Shown piece by piece: positions 51,860-61,374 of a stretch of DNA of 64,000 bases. How positions within the stretch are numbered: position 1 is the stretch's first letter; every line of letters starts with the position of its first letter. The notes under the pieces are model-generated. The model saw only the letters and a program-made list of their open reading frames with translations, did no database searches and was not told the DNA's origin. This DNA comes from Paenibacillus macquariensis (lineage in GTDB: Bacteria > Bacillota > Bacilli > Paenibacillales > Paenibacillaceae), in NCBI RefSeq assembly GCF_900156375.1, contig NZ_FTNK01000009.1, forward strand, positions 186,001 through 250,000. Reading direction: 5' to 3'. Made by a program: the position numbers and the translations under genes.

Positions 51860-54800
51860 TGACAACTTTTCCTCGAGCAAAAAAATATGTAGGCATGTTC
51901 ATGGCTCTACTGATGGCCTGTCAATTAACATTAAACGTCCAAAGTCCACAGGCTTATGCAAGCAGTTCATCGAAGATTTCAGACTGGGCGGATTCTAATC
52001 GCAACTATAGAATGAAGCTTTCTTTTGACAACATCGCATCTAATGAAAACTTACTGAATTTCTCGGTTCCCGTACGATTGGATACCTCCAAGATTGATTA
52101 TGCCGTGACGGGACCTACGGACCTACAATTTTATGATGAAGATCAGTTAACAGTACTACCCTATGAGGTTGAGAAATGGGACGCGCAAGGTGAAAGCATT
52201 GTCTGGGTAAAAGTACCCCAAATTGATGGCAAATCAAGCACGGATCATATGTGGTTGTATTATGGTGGAAGTTCAAAGGCAGTCAACAATGCCAAGCAAG
52301 TATGGGATCCGAGTTATTTACTCGTCTATCATTTCGGAGAGAGAATCGAAGATTACTACACCAAGCCATCCGCAGTGAAACAATTTCAGGACTCCACCGC
52401 AAACAATAATATAGGCTTAAGACAAAGTGTAGGGGCGACTGAAAGTGGTACTTCTTACAGTTTGGAAGGGCAAGATCCCAAATATAATCGCATTGGCAAA
52501 TACTACGAAAGTCATCGTGGTGGGATTCGGTCGACGAACGGGAATGTCGGAGATGGAGAGAAACAAATGACCATTGGAGGTTGGGTTCGTGCAAATGAGT
52601 ACGAGTTGAAGCAAAACTACTATGTGATATCCCGGGCACGCGACGGTGACAATGCCAATGAAGCCTTCTCGATCAGGATAAACGGTGGGAAATGGAAGGC
52701 GAACGTGTATACCAATAGTGTTGACTCTGCTGTGAACGGATATGCACCCACGGGAGAGATGGATGCTGGAACGGTCGATGCGAATTGGACTTATTTATCT
52801 CTTACCTATGATAGCACCAAAGCAAGCAATAACTTAAAGTTATACAGAGATGGGGTTGAGGTAGCTTCCACAACAAGGGAGGGAGCTATTATTAAAACCT
52901 CGGGGGCGGCCTCACCTTTGACGATAGGAAAGGCCTCTGATGCAGGAATGACGGGTGGCGCATTCCATGGTGGCGTGGATGAAGTCAGAGTATCGCGTGC
53001 AGCCAGAAGTGCAGACTGGATCCAAGCTGAGTATGCGAGTATGACGGATTCGTTCCTCCTCTATGGAACGAAAGAGTCGCAAAATTCAGAATTAATTATG
53101 ACCTTGTTGCAACCGAAAGACGGTGAGGTCTACTATTCCCCTGAATTAAGCTTTACGGGCATCCTCAACAAGCCTTCTAAAGTGACGTATACGTTAAACG
53201 GAGGACAGCCTGTTGAGACGGACACGGATGCATCAGGTCTGATCCAGGTTAATTTGACTGGGCTCAAGAGTGGTGTTCAACAGTTGAATGTAAAGGCTGT
53301 ATCTCTTTCGGATACCAACGAGACGACAGAGAAGACGGTTAACTTCAGCATTGACGGTTCAGCGTTAAGCCCAATGGTGACGCCATCTGGACAGTCAGGT
53401 ACACTCACACAGCAATCGAATGCTGTTCCGCTACAAGTGCAGGTAAACGACCCAACGGGTGACCCGGTAGACGTCGAATTTTATGAGAAGGACATTAAAT
53501 TAACGAAGGATTTCTCATCCAAGATCAGCACTGATGTGGCGTATGATCGTACGAATAGTATGACAGCGCCAGCGAATACGACCATTACGAGTGAGACGCA
53601 ATTGTCCTCAAAGGGTTACGATCAAATTGCCGCTGAGGATAACGAATATTTTAACAGTCGTTCTTTGAGCAACTACCCTTATCAGCGTTTTGATCTGAGC
53701 GTATCGGAAGATCTGAAGGGTATCAATAAGCTGGAGGTCGTTTGGAAAGGGCATACCAACGAGAAGATGATGATGTATGCATGGAATAACACCAACAGTC
53801 GCTGGGAGTTAATCGGATCAGGAAACGGCTCTGAAGATCAGAAAGATTTTAAGATAAAAGGAACGCTAAATACGGCAACGATGATTAACAGCACAACCAA
53901 AGTAGGTAAATTATATGTTGCCTCGACACAGCGTGATATATCTAAGCCAGCGAAAATTCCGAATCGCTCAGACTATGACTTTTCATTCGTATGGATGACG
54001 GATACGCAGTATCAGTCGGAATCTTTTCCACATATTTTCGATAAAGAAACGCAATGGATAGCTGATCATAAAGATGAGTTAGGTATTAAATATGTGGCCC
54101 ATACGGGGGACATCGTTAATACGGCAACAGCACAATCCCAATGGATTAATGCAGACCACAGTATGAAAATACTTGACGATGCTAATGTGCCATATGGCGT
54201 CATTCAAGGAAATCATGATGTTAATGCCTACTACTTTGATTATTTCGGTCAATCGAGGTTTGCTAACAAGCCTTACTATGCAGGAAATACGAACAATAAC
54301 AAAAACCATTATGACTTGATTTCGGCGAACGGAACCGACTTCATCATTATGTATCTGGGTTGGGGTTACACCCAGTCGGATATGGATTGGGCGAACGGAA
54401 TTTTACAGCAATATAAAGATAGAAAAGCGATCTTAGCTGTCCACGAATATCTCTATTATGATTCAGGTAACTATGGAACCGACGATGTTGTGGATGCCGT
54501 GGATTTGATGAACAAAGTGGTAGCACCCAATAGCAATGTATTCATGGTGCTTTGCGGCCATCATCAAGCTGCCATATACAATGTGAAGCGCATCGGAGGA
54601 AAAGTCGTCTATGAAAATTTACACGATTATCAAGATGTAGCGCTCGGAGGTGCGGCTTCATTCCGAATGATGTATTTCAATATGAAGGATCAAGAGTTAT
54701 ATATGGTTCCGTATTCGGCAGTGACCAATGAGAACACGGGGTACTTTCAGTCTAAGTTCGAAGCATATACGATTCCATTAAACCCACGCCAAGGGAATAT

Positions 54801-57036
54801 TGAGTTGGCTACGGATTATATAGGAGTTCAGGGAAGCCAGATCAACTCACTTGGCAAGGTACCGGCGGTTGATGGGAGAGCAGAGTTTGTGTGGAATAAC
54901 AGACAAGCTGGACAACCCTATACTTGGTATGCGCAAGCTTCCGATTCCGTTAATACAACGAAATCGGAAGAACGCAGCTTTACAATTCAAGCATCGGTTA
55001 TTGAATCTCTTCGTCTTAAAGGGCTTGCTCCTATGAGTGTGGGCGAGCAGTTGCATTCGGTCGTGGAAGCTGTATATTCGGATGGGAGCATAACATTAGA
55101 CGTACCGAATATGGTATTTACAAGCAGTCAACCGGAGATCGCAGAGGTTGATACTGATGGTGTTGTGACTGCCAAACAAGATGGAGAAACGTTAATTACC
55201 GTAAATTCAGGGCGTTTATCCGCATCCTATAAACTATTAGTAACATCGGATGTGATTGCTCAACCAGATATGCAGTCCATTCGCTTGGACAACCTGAACA
55301 ATGTGAAGGTAGGAGAGACGCTTCAAGCTGTAGTCACAGCGCAATATACCGATCAAACGGAGCAAACGTTGTTGGGTCCAGGGATTCCAGCGGTTGAAGG
55401 AATAACATTGTTATCGGCAGACCCTACCGTTGTTTCCGTTGATGTAGGATCTGGTGTGTTAACGGCGCTGAAAGAGGGGTCTACAGTAGTCTCCGCAACA
55501 TATGGCGTATTTCAGAGTACAGTTCAGTTGATGGTGACGGCTGATGCAGGGACGGAGCAGCCTAAGCCAGTGCTTCAATCCCTACAAATTTATGGTGCCA
55601 ATAAACTAAATGTAAACGATGGAACACAATTGAAATTGTCCGCACAATACAGTGACGGAAGTCAACAAATGGTTTCCGAAGATGTTCAGTATAGTAGTAG
55701 TAATGCAGCTGTAGTGACTGTCGACGCAACAGGAGTAGTTAAAGCGTTAAGTAAAGGAAAAGCGAGCATCACCGCATATTTCGGAACCTTAATGGCATCG
55801 TTTGACATTGAAGTCATCAACAGAGAAGGTAATGGTTCAAATAGCGGAGGCGGAGGGAACGGTGGGAATGGTGGGAACGGAAATTCAGGTGCTGTTGTGA
55901 CACCTAATGTACCTAGCCAGAATCAAGAATCAATTCAAGTGGTTAAACCTAAGGATCTCAAACCAGGCAGTAGTCTTAAATCAGTGAGTGTTACGATTCC
56001 CGATTCTAAGACAGAAGTTCAGATCCCTTATTCGTTAGCTGATATTAGTGCAGAGCTAATTGATGTTGTGTTTCCATGGGGGACGGTTCAAGTTGCAAGG
56101 TCCGAGCTTGAAGAAGTCGGAAAGGGAATGTCCAAGGAACAACAAGCGAAGGCGCAATTAACCATATCCTATCATCCGATTACCGATGATTTAGATGCAA
56201 CATTGAAATCGCAAGGTGCAGCAGCTATTCGTTTAATGTCACCTATGGTTAGCATTCTCTGGGCATCTTCTGAAGGCTCGAATCAAATCGTACAAGATCG
56301 TAAGATTCAAATTTCTGCACCCGTTAAGGAAAATATGAATGGGAAACGTATAGGACTGTATAACATTTTTGACGAGAGTAATATGAGACTTACGGATTTT
56401 GATACGATTTTAAAGGACAAACAAGGATCCTATAAGATTGTGGGCAATGGTCAATATATGATCTTGGAGTATGAAGCGAAATATGCCGATCTCAATAAGC
56501 ACTGGGCCGAAACTGCTGTTGTTGATCTAAGTGCGCGAGACTTATTCCGAGATTTCATTGAAGGGTCTACGTTTAGCGAAAGTCCGCTCCAGTTCAAACC
56601 CAATGTAACCATGACACGTGCGGAGACCGCCGCTCTTCTTGCTCGTGCATCAGGATTATCGGGTAGCGCAGAGCCTTCGTTTACGGATGTGAAAAAAGGA
56701 ATGTGGTACAACAACGACCTTTCTGCAGCAGCTACATCCGGGCTAGTACAAGGGGTTAACCAGAATACATTCATGCCGGATGGAAACGTCACACGGGAAC
56801 AATTTGCGGTGATGCTTGTACGTGCTTGGAAGTTAACCCATAAGGAAAGCCCTGTGCTTGGTACAACGAAATATAAGGATAACAAATCGATAAGTTCTTG
56901 GGCGCAAGCTTCAATAGATCAGGCAACAGCACTTCATTTACTGAAGGGACAAACAAACGGGAATTTTGCTCCAAAAGGTTTAGTAACCCGAGCGGAAGCC
57001 GCTCAAGCGATCCACAACCTACTTGAATCTTTGTAG
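51859..57036 (+). CDS. Giant SLH-anchored metallophosphoesterase with DUF2341 and LamG domains
   Basis: The 1725-residue protein starts on a TAATG overlap. Order: signal peptide (ends ~QAYASS), DUF2341 (~45-150, NYRMKLSFDNI, WLYYGGSS), LamG-like domain (~160-405), Ig-like region (~415-545), and a calcineurin-like phosphoesterase (~704-977). The phosphoesterase motifs are FVWMTDTQYQ, YVAHTGDIVN, IQGNHDVNAY, LAVHEYLYY and LCGHHQA. The first has Gln where many relatives have His. Three Big2 units (~1047-1320), a Gly/Asn linker, an unknown domain and three SLH domains (~1539-1725) follow. It should be a wall-anchored, two-metal enzyme cutting phosphate or phosphonate esters outside the cell. Its operon with an aminoethylphosphonate-type importer suggests that it releases the transported compound. 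Confidence 0.87.
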   Translation: MTTFPRAKKYVGMFMALLMACQLTLNVQSPQAYASSSSKISDWADSNRNYRMKLSFDNIASNENLLNFSVPVRLDTSKIDYAVTGPTDLQFYDEDQLTVLPYEVEKWDAQGESIVWVKVPQIDGKSSTDHMWLYYGGSSKAVNNAKQVWDPSYLLVYHFGERIEDYYTKPSAVKQFQDSTANNNIGLRQSVGATESGTSYSLEGQDPKYNRIGKYYESHRGGIRSTNGNVGDGEKQMTIGGWVRANEYELKQNYYVISRARDGDNANEAFSIRINGGKWKANVYTNSVDSAVNGYAPTGEMDAGTVDANWTYLSLTYDSTKASNNLKLYRDGVEVASTTREGAIIKTSGAASPLTIGKASDAGMTGGAFHGGVDEVRVSRAARSADWIQAEYASMTDSFLLYGTKESQNSELIMTLLQPKDGEVYYSPELSFTGILNKPSKVTYTLNGGQPVETDTDASGLIQVNLTGLKSGVQQLNVKAVSLSDTNETTEKTVNFSIDGSALSPMVTPSGQSGTLTQQSNAVPLQVQVNDPTGDPVDVEFYEKDIKLTKDFSSKISTDVAYDRTNSMTAPANTTITSETQLSSKGYDQIAAEDNEYFNSRSLSNYPYQRFDLSVSEDLKGINKLEVVWKGHTNEKMMMYAWNNTNSRWELIGSGNGSEDQKDFKIKGTLNTATMINSTTKVGKLYVASTQRDISKPAKIPNRSDYDFSFVWMTDTQYQSESFPHIFDKETQWIADHKDELGIKYVAHTGDIVNTATAQSQWINADHSMKILDDANVPYGVIQGNHDVNAYYFDYFGQSRFANKPYYAGNTNNNKNHYDLISANGTDFIIMYLGWGYTQSDMDWANGILQQYKDRKAILAVHEYLYYDSGNYGTDDVVDAVDLMNKVVAPNSNVFMVLCGHHQAAIYNVKRIGGKVVYENLHDYQDVALGGAASFRMMYFNMKDQELYMVPYSAVTNENTGYFQSKFEAYTIPLNPRQGNIELATDYIGVQGSQINSLGKVPAVDGRAEFVWNNRQAGQPYTWYAQASDSVNTTKSEERSFTIQASVIESLRLKGLAPMSVGEQLHSVVEAVYSDGSITLDVPNMVFTSSQPEIAEVDTDGVVTAKQDGETLITVNSGRLSASYKLLVTSDVIAQPDMQSIRLDNLNNVKVGETLQAVVTAQYTDQTEQTLLGPGIPAVEGITLLSADPTVVSVDVGSGVLTALKEGSTVVSATYGVFQSTVQLMVTADAGTEQPKPVLQSLQIYGANKLNVNDGTQLKLSAQYSDGSQQMVSEDVQYSSSNAAVVTVDATGVVKALSKGKASITAYFGTLMASFDIEVINREGNGSNSGGGGNGGNGGNGNSGAVVTPNVPSQNQESIQVVKPKDLKPGSSLKSVSVTIPDSKTEVQIPYSLADISAELIDVVFPWGTVQVARSELEEVGKGMSKEQQAKAQLTISYHPITDDLDATLKSQGAAAIRLMSPMVSILWASSEGSNQIVQDRKIQISAPVKENMNGKRIGLYNIFDESNMRLTDFDTILKDKQGSYKIVGNGQYMILEYEAKYADLNKHWAETAVVDLSARDLFRDFIEGSTFSESPLQFKPNVTMTRAETAALLARASGLSGSAEPSFTDVKKGMWYNNDLSAAATSGLVQGVNQNTFMPDGNVTREQFAVMLVRAWKLTHKESPVLGTTKYKDNKSISSWAQASIDQATALHLLKGQTNGNFAPKGLVTRAEAAQAIHNLLESL

Positions 57037-57094
57037 TAACCAGATATACTTAGTTGTATTATGTTTATTATTTACGAAGACAGGTGGTAAACGG

Positions 57095-57874
57095 ATGTCT
57101 CTATTGGCAAAAGAACGACAAGATCTGATCATGCAATACTTAATTCAAGACGGCAAAGTCAAAGTAATTCCGCTTGCCGATGAACTTGGCGTTACGACAG
57201 AGACGATTCGACGTGATTTAGACTTTTTGGAATCCGAAGGCCATTTACGCAGAGTTCACGGCGGCGCCGTACGCTCTGCATATGAGTATGGAGAGCCTAC
57301 CTTTGAGCAACGTGAGACGATTAATGTTGAAGGTAAGCAGAGAATCGGCGAGATTGCCGCTTCCTTAATTCAAGATGGTGATATGATCGCATTGGACGTA
57401 GGAACGACAATGATCGAAATGGTGAAGTCGATTCGAGGGAAAAAGAACATTACCGTGTTAACGAATTCCTTGGCTGTTGGCGTTCATTTGTCGGAAGCTT
57501 TGAGCAGAGGGCGGTTTACCGGGAAAGTTATCTTTCTAGGTGGTGAGTTGAATCCCGAACAGAACTCAATTACAGGACCGCTGTGCGAGAATATGTTGCA
57601 GGATTTCCATCTGGACAAAGCATTTCTGTCGGTAGGCGGCGTTTCGTTGAAGACAGGGATTACGGACTACGATATTAACGAATCCCATATTTCAAAAATG
57701 TTCTCAAATGCTGCAAGTCAGACGATTGTTCTAGCCGATCATTCCAAAATCGGGGTTCAGGCTTTCTCTAAAATTATGCCGTTCCATGCAGTAGATATTA
57801 TCGTGTCAGATGTAAGCTGCCCAGAAGATTGGGAAGATGAGCTAATGAAAATTGACCTTCGTTGGATCAACTAA
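57095..57874 (+). CDS. DeoR-family transcriptional regulator 2
   Basis: ATG 57095 has AGGTGG 7 nt upstream; the in-frame ATG 57023 inside the preceding gene lacks one. The 259-residue protein has a DeoR winged helix (VKVIPLADELGVTTETIRRDLDFL, LRRVHGGAV) and a DeoRC domain (MIALDVGTTMIEMV, VLTNSLAVGVHL, FLGGELNPEQNSITG, IVLADHSKIGVQAF). It parallels the regulator at 35931 over its full length and likely responds to a related phosphorylated ligand. Last gene of the second operon. Confidence 0.86.
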   Translation: MSLLAKERQDLIMQYLIQDGKVKVIPLADELGVTTETIRRDLDFLESEGHLRRVHGGAVRSAYEYGEPTFEQRETINVEGKQRIGEIAASLIQDGDMIALDVGTTMIEMVKSIRGKKNITVLTNSLAVGVHLSEALSRGRFTGKVIFLGGELNPEQNSITGPLCENMLQDFHLDKAFLSVGGVSLKTGITDYDINESHISKMFSNAASQTIVLADHSKIGVQAFSKIMPFHAVDIIVSDVSCPEDWEDELMKIDLRWIN

Positions 57875-57896
57875 TCTATATTGTGTATGGTACATG

Positions 57897-57940
57897 AAAT
57901 GCCGCTCTTTCATCCAAGATGAAGGAGCGGCATTTTTTAT
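57897..57940 (+). terminator. Terminator of the surface phosphoesterase operon
   Basis: An 18-bp stem, 57897-57914 with 57918-57935 (one G-T pair), and a 3-nt loop, followed by TTTATT. Confidence 0.85.
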
Positions 57941-57987
57941 TACTTTAATGTCTCAATCTTTGTTTTTGTTGTATTTCGTGTTCATCA

Positions 57988-58779
57988 TTACAATGAAAGC
58001 AACAGGGGATGAAGCTCACTTAGCGACAATGCTTCACGTGTGGGATGTATATGGTCGGGTCTAGAGGCATTGGAACGGTTTATCCAAATACTTTGGATAC
58101 CCGAACGATTAGCCCCGAGTATATCTGTGTACAGGTTATCTCCGACCATCACGGCTTCATCCGGGTTTATTTCGAGTAAATCGATGGCATGACGGAATAT
58201 GGATTCTGAAGGTTTGCCTTCTCCGAAATTGCCGGAAATTACGATATGTTCAAAGAAAGAAGCCAGTTCTGGAACGCTGTCCACTTTCTCTTGCTGTAGA
58301 TCGGGGGTTCCGTTGGTCAATAGGAGAAGGCGGTACTTGGAACGAAGCAGAGTAAGCGTTTCGAACATGTCATCATAAATAAATGATCTTTTTCTGCGCT
58401 CTCGGGGATAGCGTACAGCAAGAACGGAAGCTAAGTCTGGATTATATTGACCTGAGCTTTGAAGTGCCGCATTCCATGCGTTAAATCGATAGATCGGGGC
58501 TTCAATCCTCATCTTCTCTAACATCGGATGGGATCCTAAGTCGAATCGAGCCCAAAGTGCCTCTAGTGCCGTGACTTCAATCGAACTAGCGAAATCAAAG
58601 AAATTGGAAGTGGCGAATTGTAGCTCGGCTTCTCGGATGACGTCATGTTTAAGTTGATCGGGAGAAATCGCTGAAATATCACTCGATGCAAAGAGACAAG
58701 TCGCGTCTAAAGCTTCATCATTCGAGCGTTCGTCCCAATAAAGTGTATTATCCAAATCAAAAATGATTGCTTTTATCAT
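57988..58779 (-). CDS. HAD-superfamily hydrolase
   Basis: The 263-residue protein has AIIFDLDNTLYWDE (nucleophile and acid Asp of motif I), LLLLTNGTPDLQQEK (motif II Thr), a Lys in NFGEGKPSESIFRHA (motif III) and AVMVGDNLYTDILGANRSG (motif IV). The helical cap lies between motifs I and II. This fits the YjjG/N-acylneuraminate-phosphatase-like branch of HAD phosphatases; the substrate is unknown. It is convergent with the phosphonate operon and separated from it by the terminator, so a link to phosphate supply is only positional. Confidence 0.8.
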   Translation of the reverse strand: MIKAIIFDLDNTLYWDERSNDEALDATCLFASSDISAISPDQLKHDVIREAELQFATSNFFDFASSIEVTALEALWARFDLGSHPMLEKMRIEAPIYRFNAWNAALQSSGQYNPDLASVLAVRYPRERRKRSFIYDDMFETLTLLRSKYRLLLLTNGTPDLQQEKVDSVPELASFFEHIVISGNFGEGKPSESIFRHAIDLLEINPDEAVMVGDNLYTDILGANRSGIQSIWINRSNASRPDHIHPTREALSLSELHPLLLSL

Positions 58780-58893
58780 ATGGTTTTGTATCGCCTTTCT
58801 TGTTGTTTATTCTTTATTATTAATAAAAATATCTTTGTTGTCAATGGAAAAACAACATTAAAATGCATGTATTTTAAATATAGAAATATAAAT

Positions 58894-60285
58894 CTAACCT
58901 TCTTCTAACCTTGGTGAATAATCCTCCCTGCGCCGCTGATTTATGAATACCAAAGACAATGCGATTACCGTGAGAATAATCCCAAGCACTCGAAATCCCC
59001 TGAAGCTGAACTCGCCTCCCATGACGATGCTTATCAACAAGGAAGAGAGAATAGTTCCCAAGTATCTTGATGTATTAAATAATCCGGATGCTACACCGAT
59101 TATTTCTTTTGGAGAACTTTGGAACAAGGCCGCTTGCATACCTACATTGTTCAACCCGTTGCTAATACCGAATGCAGCCAACGCCAAGCACACGCTGATA
59201 ACCGGTGAAGTTTGATTCAATGTCACGAGCCACACCGACCCTAATGTCATTAGGATTGCGGACACCAGCAATGCCGGCCTGGGTCCTGATTTATCGATCC
59301 ATCGTCCTGCAATTGGAGAAGTGATTAGCGAGCAAAAGCCTAAGCTTAGCATGAGAATTCCTGTTTGGAACTCGCTCACATGACGTACCATTTGCAAGTA
59401 GGATGGAAGCCCGAAAAAGAGCGAGTAATAAAGTACGTTAACGAGCATGAATTCGACATTAACCCAAGTCATCGCAGGATTTTTGGCGAATGTGCGTAAA
59501 GGGATAAAGGGTGACGTCGCTTTTAACTCATGTCGTACGAAAGCCGCAAGTAGCACGAGGGCTACCAGCACGATAATGACATTACCTAATGAGAAATACC
59601 CAGATGATTTTGCTGAGAGTAATCCAAGGAGCAGGGCAACCAGCCCCACCGTGAAGAGTAGGATCCCTGACGCATCAATCAAATCAAACCATTTACGAAA
59701 GGACATGCCCAGAGCAACGGAAGTTGACGGTTCATCCTTAGGAATATGCCTCCAAGATAATAGAAAGCTCACCACCACGAATGGAATATTGACGAAAAAG
59801 ATAGCAGGCCAGCCCCACCAGTGAATGATGATCCCGCCAATAAAGGGTCCAATTGCTGCTGCTCCGGATAGGAATATGGACAATACAGACAGCGCAGTCG
59901 CTTGTTTCTCTGTAATATGAATCCGCACAATGGCCATTCCAACTGCAACCATCATGCTTGTTCCGATGGCTTGCACAATGCGGAACACGATGAGCCACCC
60001 GAAGGTTGGTGATAATGGAGCTAATAATGATGCAATGAAGGCTACAATAAGCCCGGTGAGAAATATCTTCCTGCGACCGAATAAATCACTGGCCTTTCCC
60101 ATGACAGGTTGAGCGATGCTACTTGCAATGTAGAAAGAAAAAATAATCCAAGAAACATCTGTAAAGTTAAGTTGGAACACATGTTGCAGCCTTGGAATAG
60201 CAACAGAAATCATCGAAGAATTTAATGGATTCAATAGTATTCCTAGACCAACTGAAATCATTAACCACCTGCTACGAACACTCAT
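58894..60285 (-). CDS. MFS drug-efflux type transporter (DHA2-like)
   Basis: The 463-residue protein has about 14 hydrophobic helices. It carries NPLNSSMISVAIPRLQ (helix 1, DHA2 motif D1 position), GKASDLFGRRKIFLTG (motif A) and FRIVQAIGTSMMVAVGMAIV (motif B). SGAAAIGPFIGGIIIHWWGW (motif C) marks antiporters. GAGGGGG lies 8 nt before the ATG. It is divergent from a LysR-type regulator 111 bp away, which probably controls it. Proton-driven export of a small hydrophobic compound is the family role; the real substrate is unknown. Confidence 0.85.
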   Translation of the reverse strand: MSVRSRWLMISVGLGILLNPLNSSMISVAIPRLQHVFQLNFTDVSWIIFSFYIASSIAQPVMGKASDLFGRRKIFLTGLIVAFIASLLAPLSPTFGWLIVFRIVQAIGTSMMVAVGMAIVRIHITEKQATALSVLSIFLSGAAAIGPFIGGIIIHWWGWPAIFFVNIPFVVVSFLLSWRHIPKDEPSTSVALGMSFRKWFDLIDASGILLFTVGLVALLLGLLSAKSSGYFSLGNVIIVLVALVLLAAFVRHELKATSPFIPLRTFAKNPAMTWVNVEFMLVNVLYYSLFFGLPSYLQMVRHVSEFQTGILMLSLGFCSLITSPIAGRWIDKSGPRPALLVSAILMTLGSVWLVTLNQTSPVISVCLALAAFGISNGLNNVGMQAALFQSSPKEIIGVASGLFNTSRYLGTILSSLLISIVMGGEFSFRGFRVLGIILTVIALSLVFINQRRREDYSPRLEEG

Positions 60286-60396
60286 TTTTGGTCCCCCTCA
60301 ATCGTATTAATGTCATTGTACTTGAAATTGATTATTCGTTCCAACGCATTAAATGTTATAATATCATTGACTTGAGGGAATGAATGGAGGCGCGAA

Positions 60397-61284
60397 ATGG
60401 AACTTCTTCAACTGCAATATTTTCTCGCAGTAGCACGTTTGGAACATGTGACCGAAGCTGCACGAAATCTGCACGTTACACAATCGTCACTTAGTAAAAC
60501 GATTCAACGCTTGGAGGAGGATCTAGGGGTCCCTCTATTCGATCGAATAGGGAGGAATCTGCGATTGAATGAGTTCGGAAGCAGCTTCCTTCGCCGTGCA
60601 GAAAGGGCCTTGTTTGAATTGGAACAGGGGAAGCGAGAGCTTAGCGATTTATCCAGTCCGGAACATAACACACTCGAATTAGCGGTGACCACCGCAAGCA
60701 TGCTGCCAAATATTCTTCGAGAGTTTCGGAAAAAGCAGCCCTATATCCAATTTCATGTGCAAATGCTGACCACGCAGGAAATGGTTACGCTTCTTCATAG
60801 AGGAGAGGTCGATTTCTGCTTGTCCTCTCCTCCTATTCAAGGGGATGACATTGAATGCCAAATTGTATTCATAGACCCAATCCTTGTAGCTGTTCCGGAG
60901 GGGCATCGGTTGGCAGACCGAAGCAGCGTATCCTTGGCAGAACTAAGGGATGAATGGTTTGTAGGTGTAAAGAGAGGCTACGGTACTCGCGATTTAGTGG
61001 ACTCTGTATGCAAATCGGTTGGATTTGAACCTAAATATGTGTATGAGGGAAATGAACCTGCAAGGTTAAGTACTCTTGTAGAAGCCGAAATTGGCATAGC
61101 CTTCATACCAAGCACGGCAAAGAATTCACGGGAACGTATCAAATATCTCCAAGTGGAGAATCAAGAATTGGTACGGGAGATAGCTTTATTATGGCACAGG
61201 AGTCGGTACATTTCGCGGGCTGCGCTGGAATTACGTGAGGTCGTTGTAGATTATTTTGGGGCGATATCCAAACAGACTATTTAA
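60397..61284 (+). CDS. LysR-type transcriptional regulator
   Basis: The 295-residue protein has the LysR helix-turn-helix (MELLQLQYFLAVARLEHVTEAA, LHVTQSSLSKTIQRLEEDLGVPLFDR) and a periplasmic-binding-like effector domain (~90-290; LELAVTTASMLPNIL, FCLSSPPIQGDDIE, VAVPEGHRLADR). GGAGGCG lies 7 nt before the ATG. A TATAAT element is at 60357-60362 in the divergent region shared with the MFS gene, which is its likely target. Strong terminator follows. Confidence 0.87.
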   Translation: MELLQLQYFLAVARLEHVTEAARNLHVTQSSLSKTIQRLEEDLGVPLFDRIGRNLRLNEFGSSFLRRAERALFELEQGKRELSDLSSPEHNTLELAVTTASMLPNILREFRKKQPYIQFHVQMLTTQEMVTLLHRGEVDFCLSSPPIQGDDIECQIVFIDPILVAVPEGHRLADRSSVSLAELRDEWFVGVKRGYGTRDLVDSVCKSVGFEPKYVYEGNEPARLSTLVEAEIGIAFIPSTAKNSRERIKYLQVENQELVREIALLWHRSRYISRAALELREVVVDYFGAISKQTI

Positions 61285-61301
61285 TTTAATTACTGCAAAA
61301 T

Positions 61302-61357
61302 AAAAGGATGTTCCTTAGCCTAATTCAAGGCTTGCAGGAACATCCTTTTATATTTTA
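61302..61357. terminator. Bidirectional terminator between lysR and the second MFS gene
   Basis: AAAAGGATGTTCCT (61302-61315) pairs perfectly with AGGAACATCCTTTT (61336-61349), with a smaller AGCCT/AGGCT stem inside. A- and T-rich ends lie on both sides. Confidence 0.82.
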
Positions 61358-61374
61358 CTAACAACTAAATTCAA

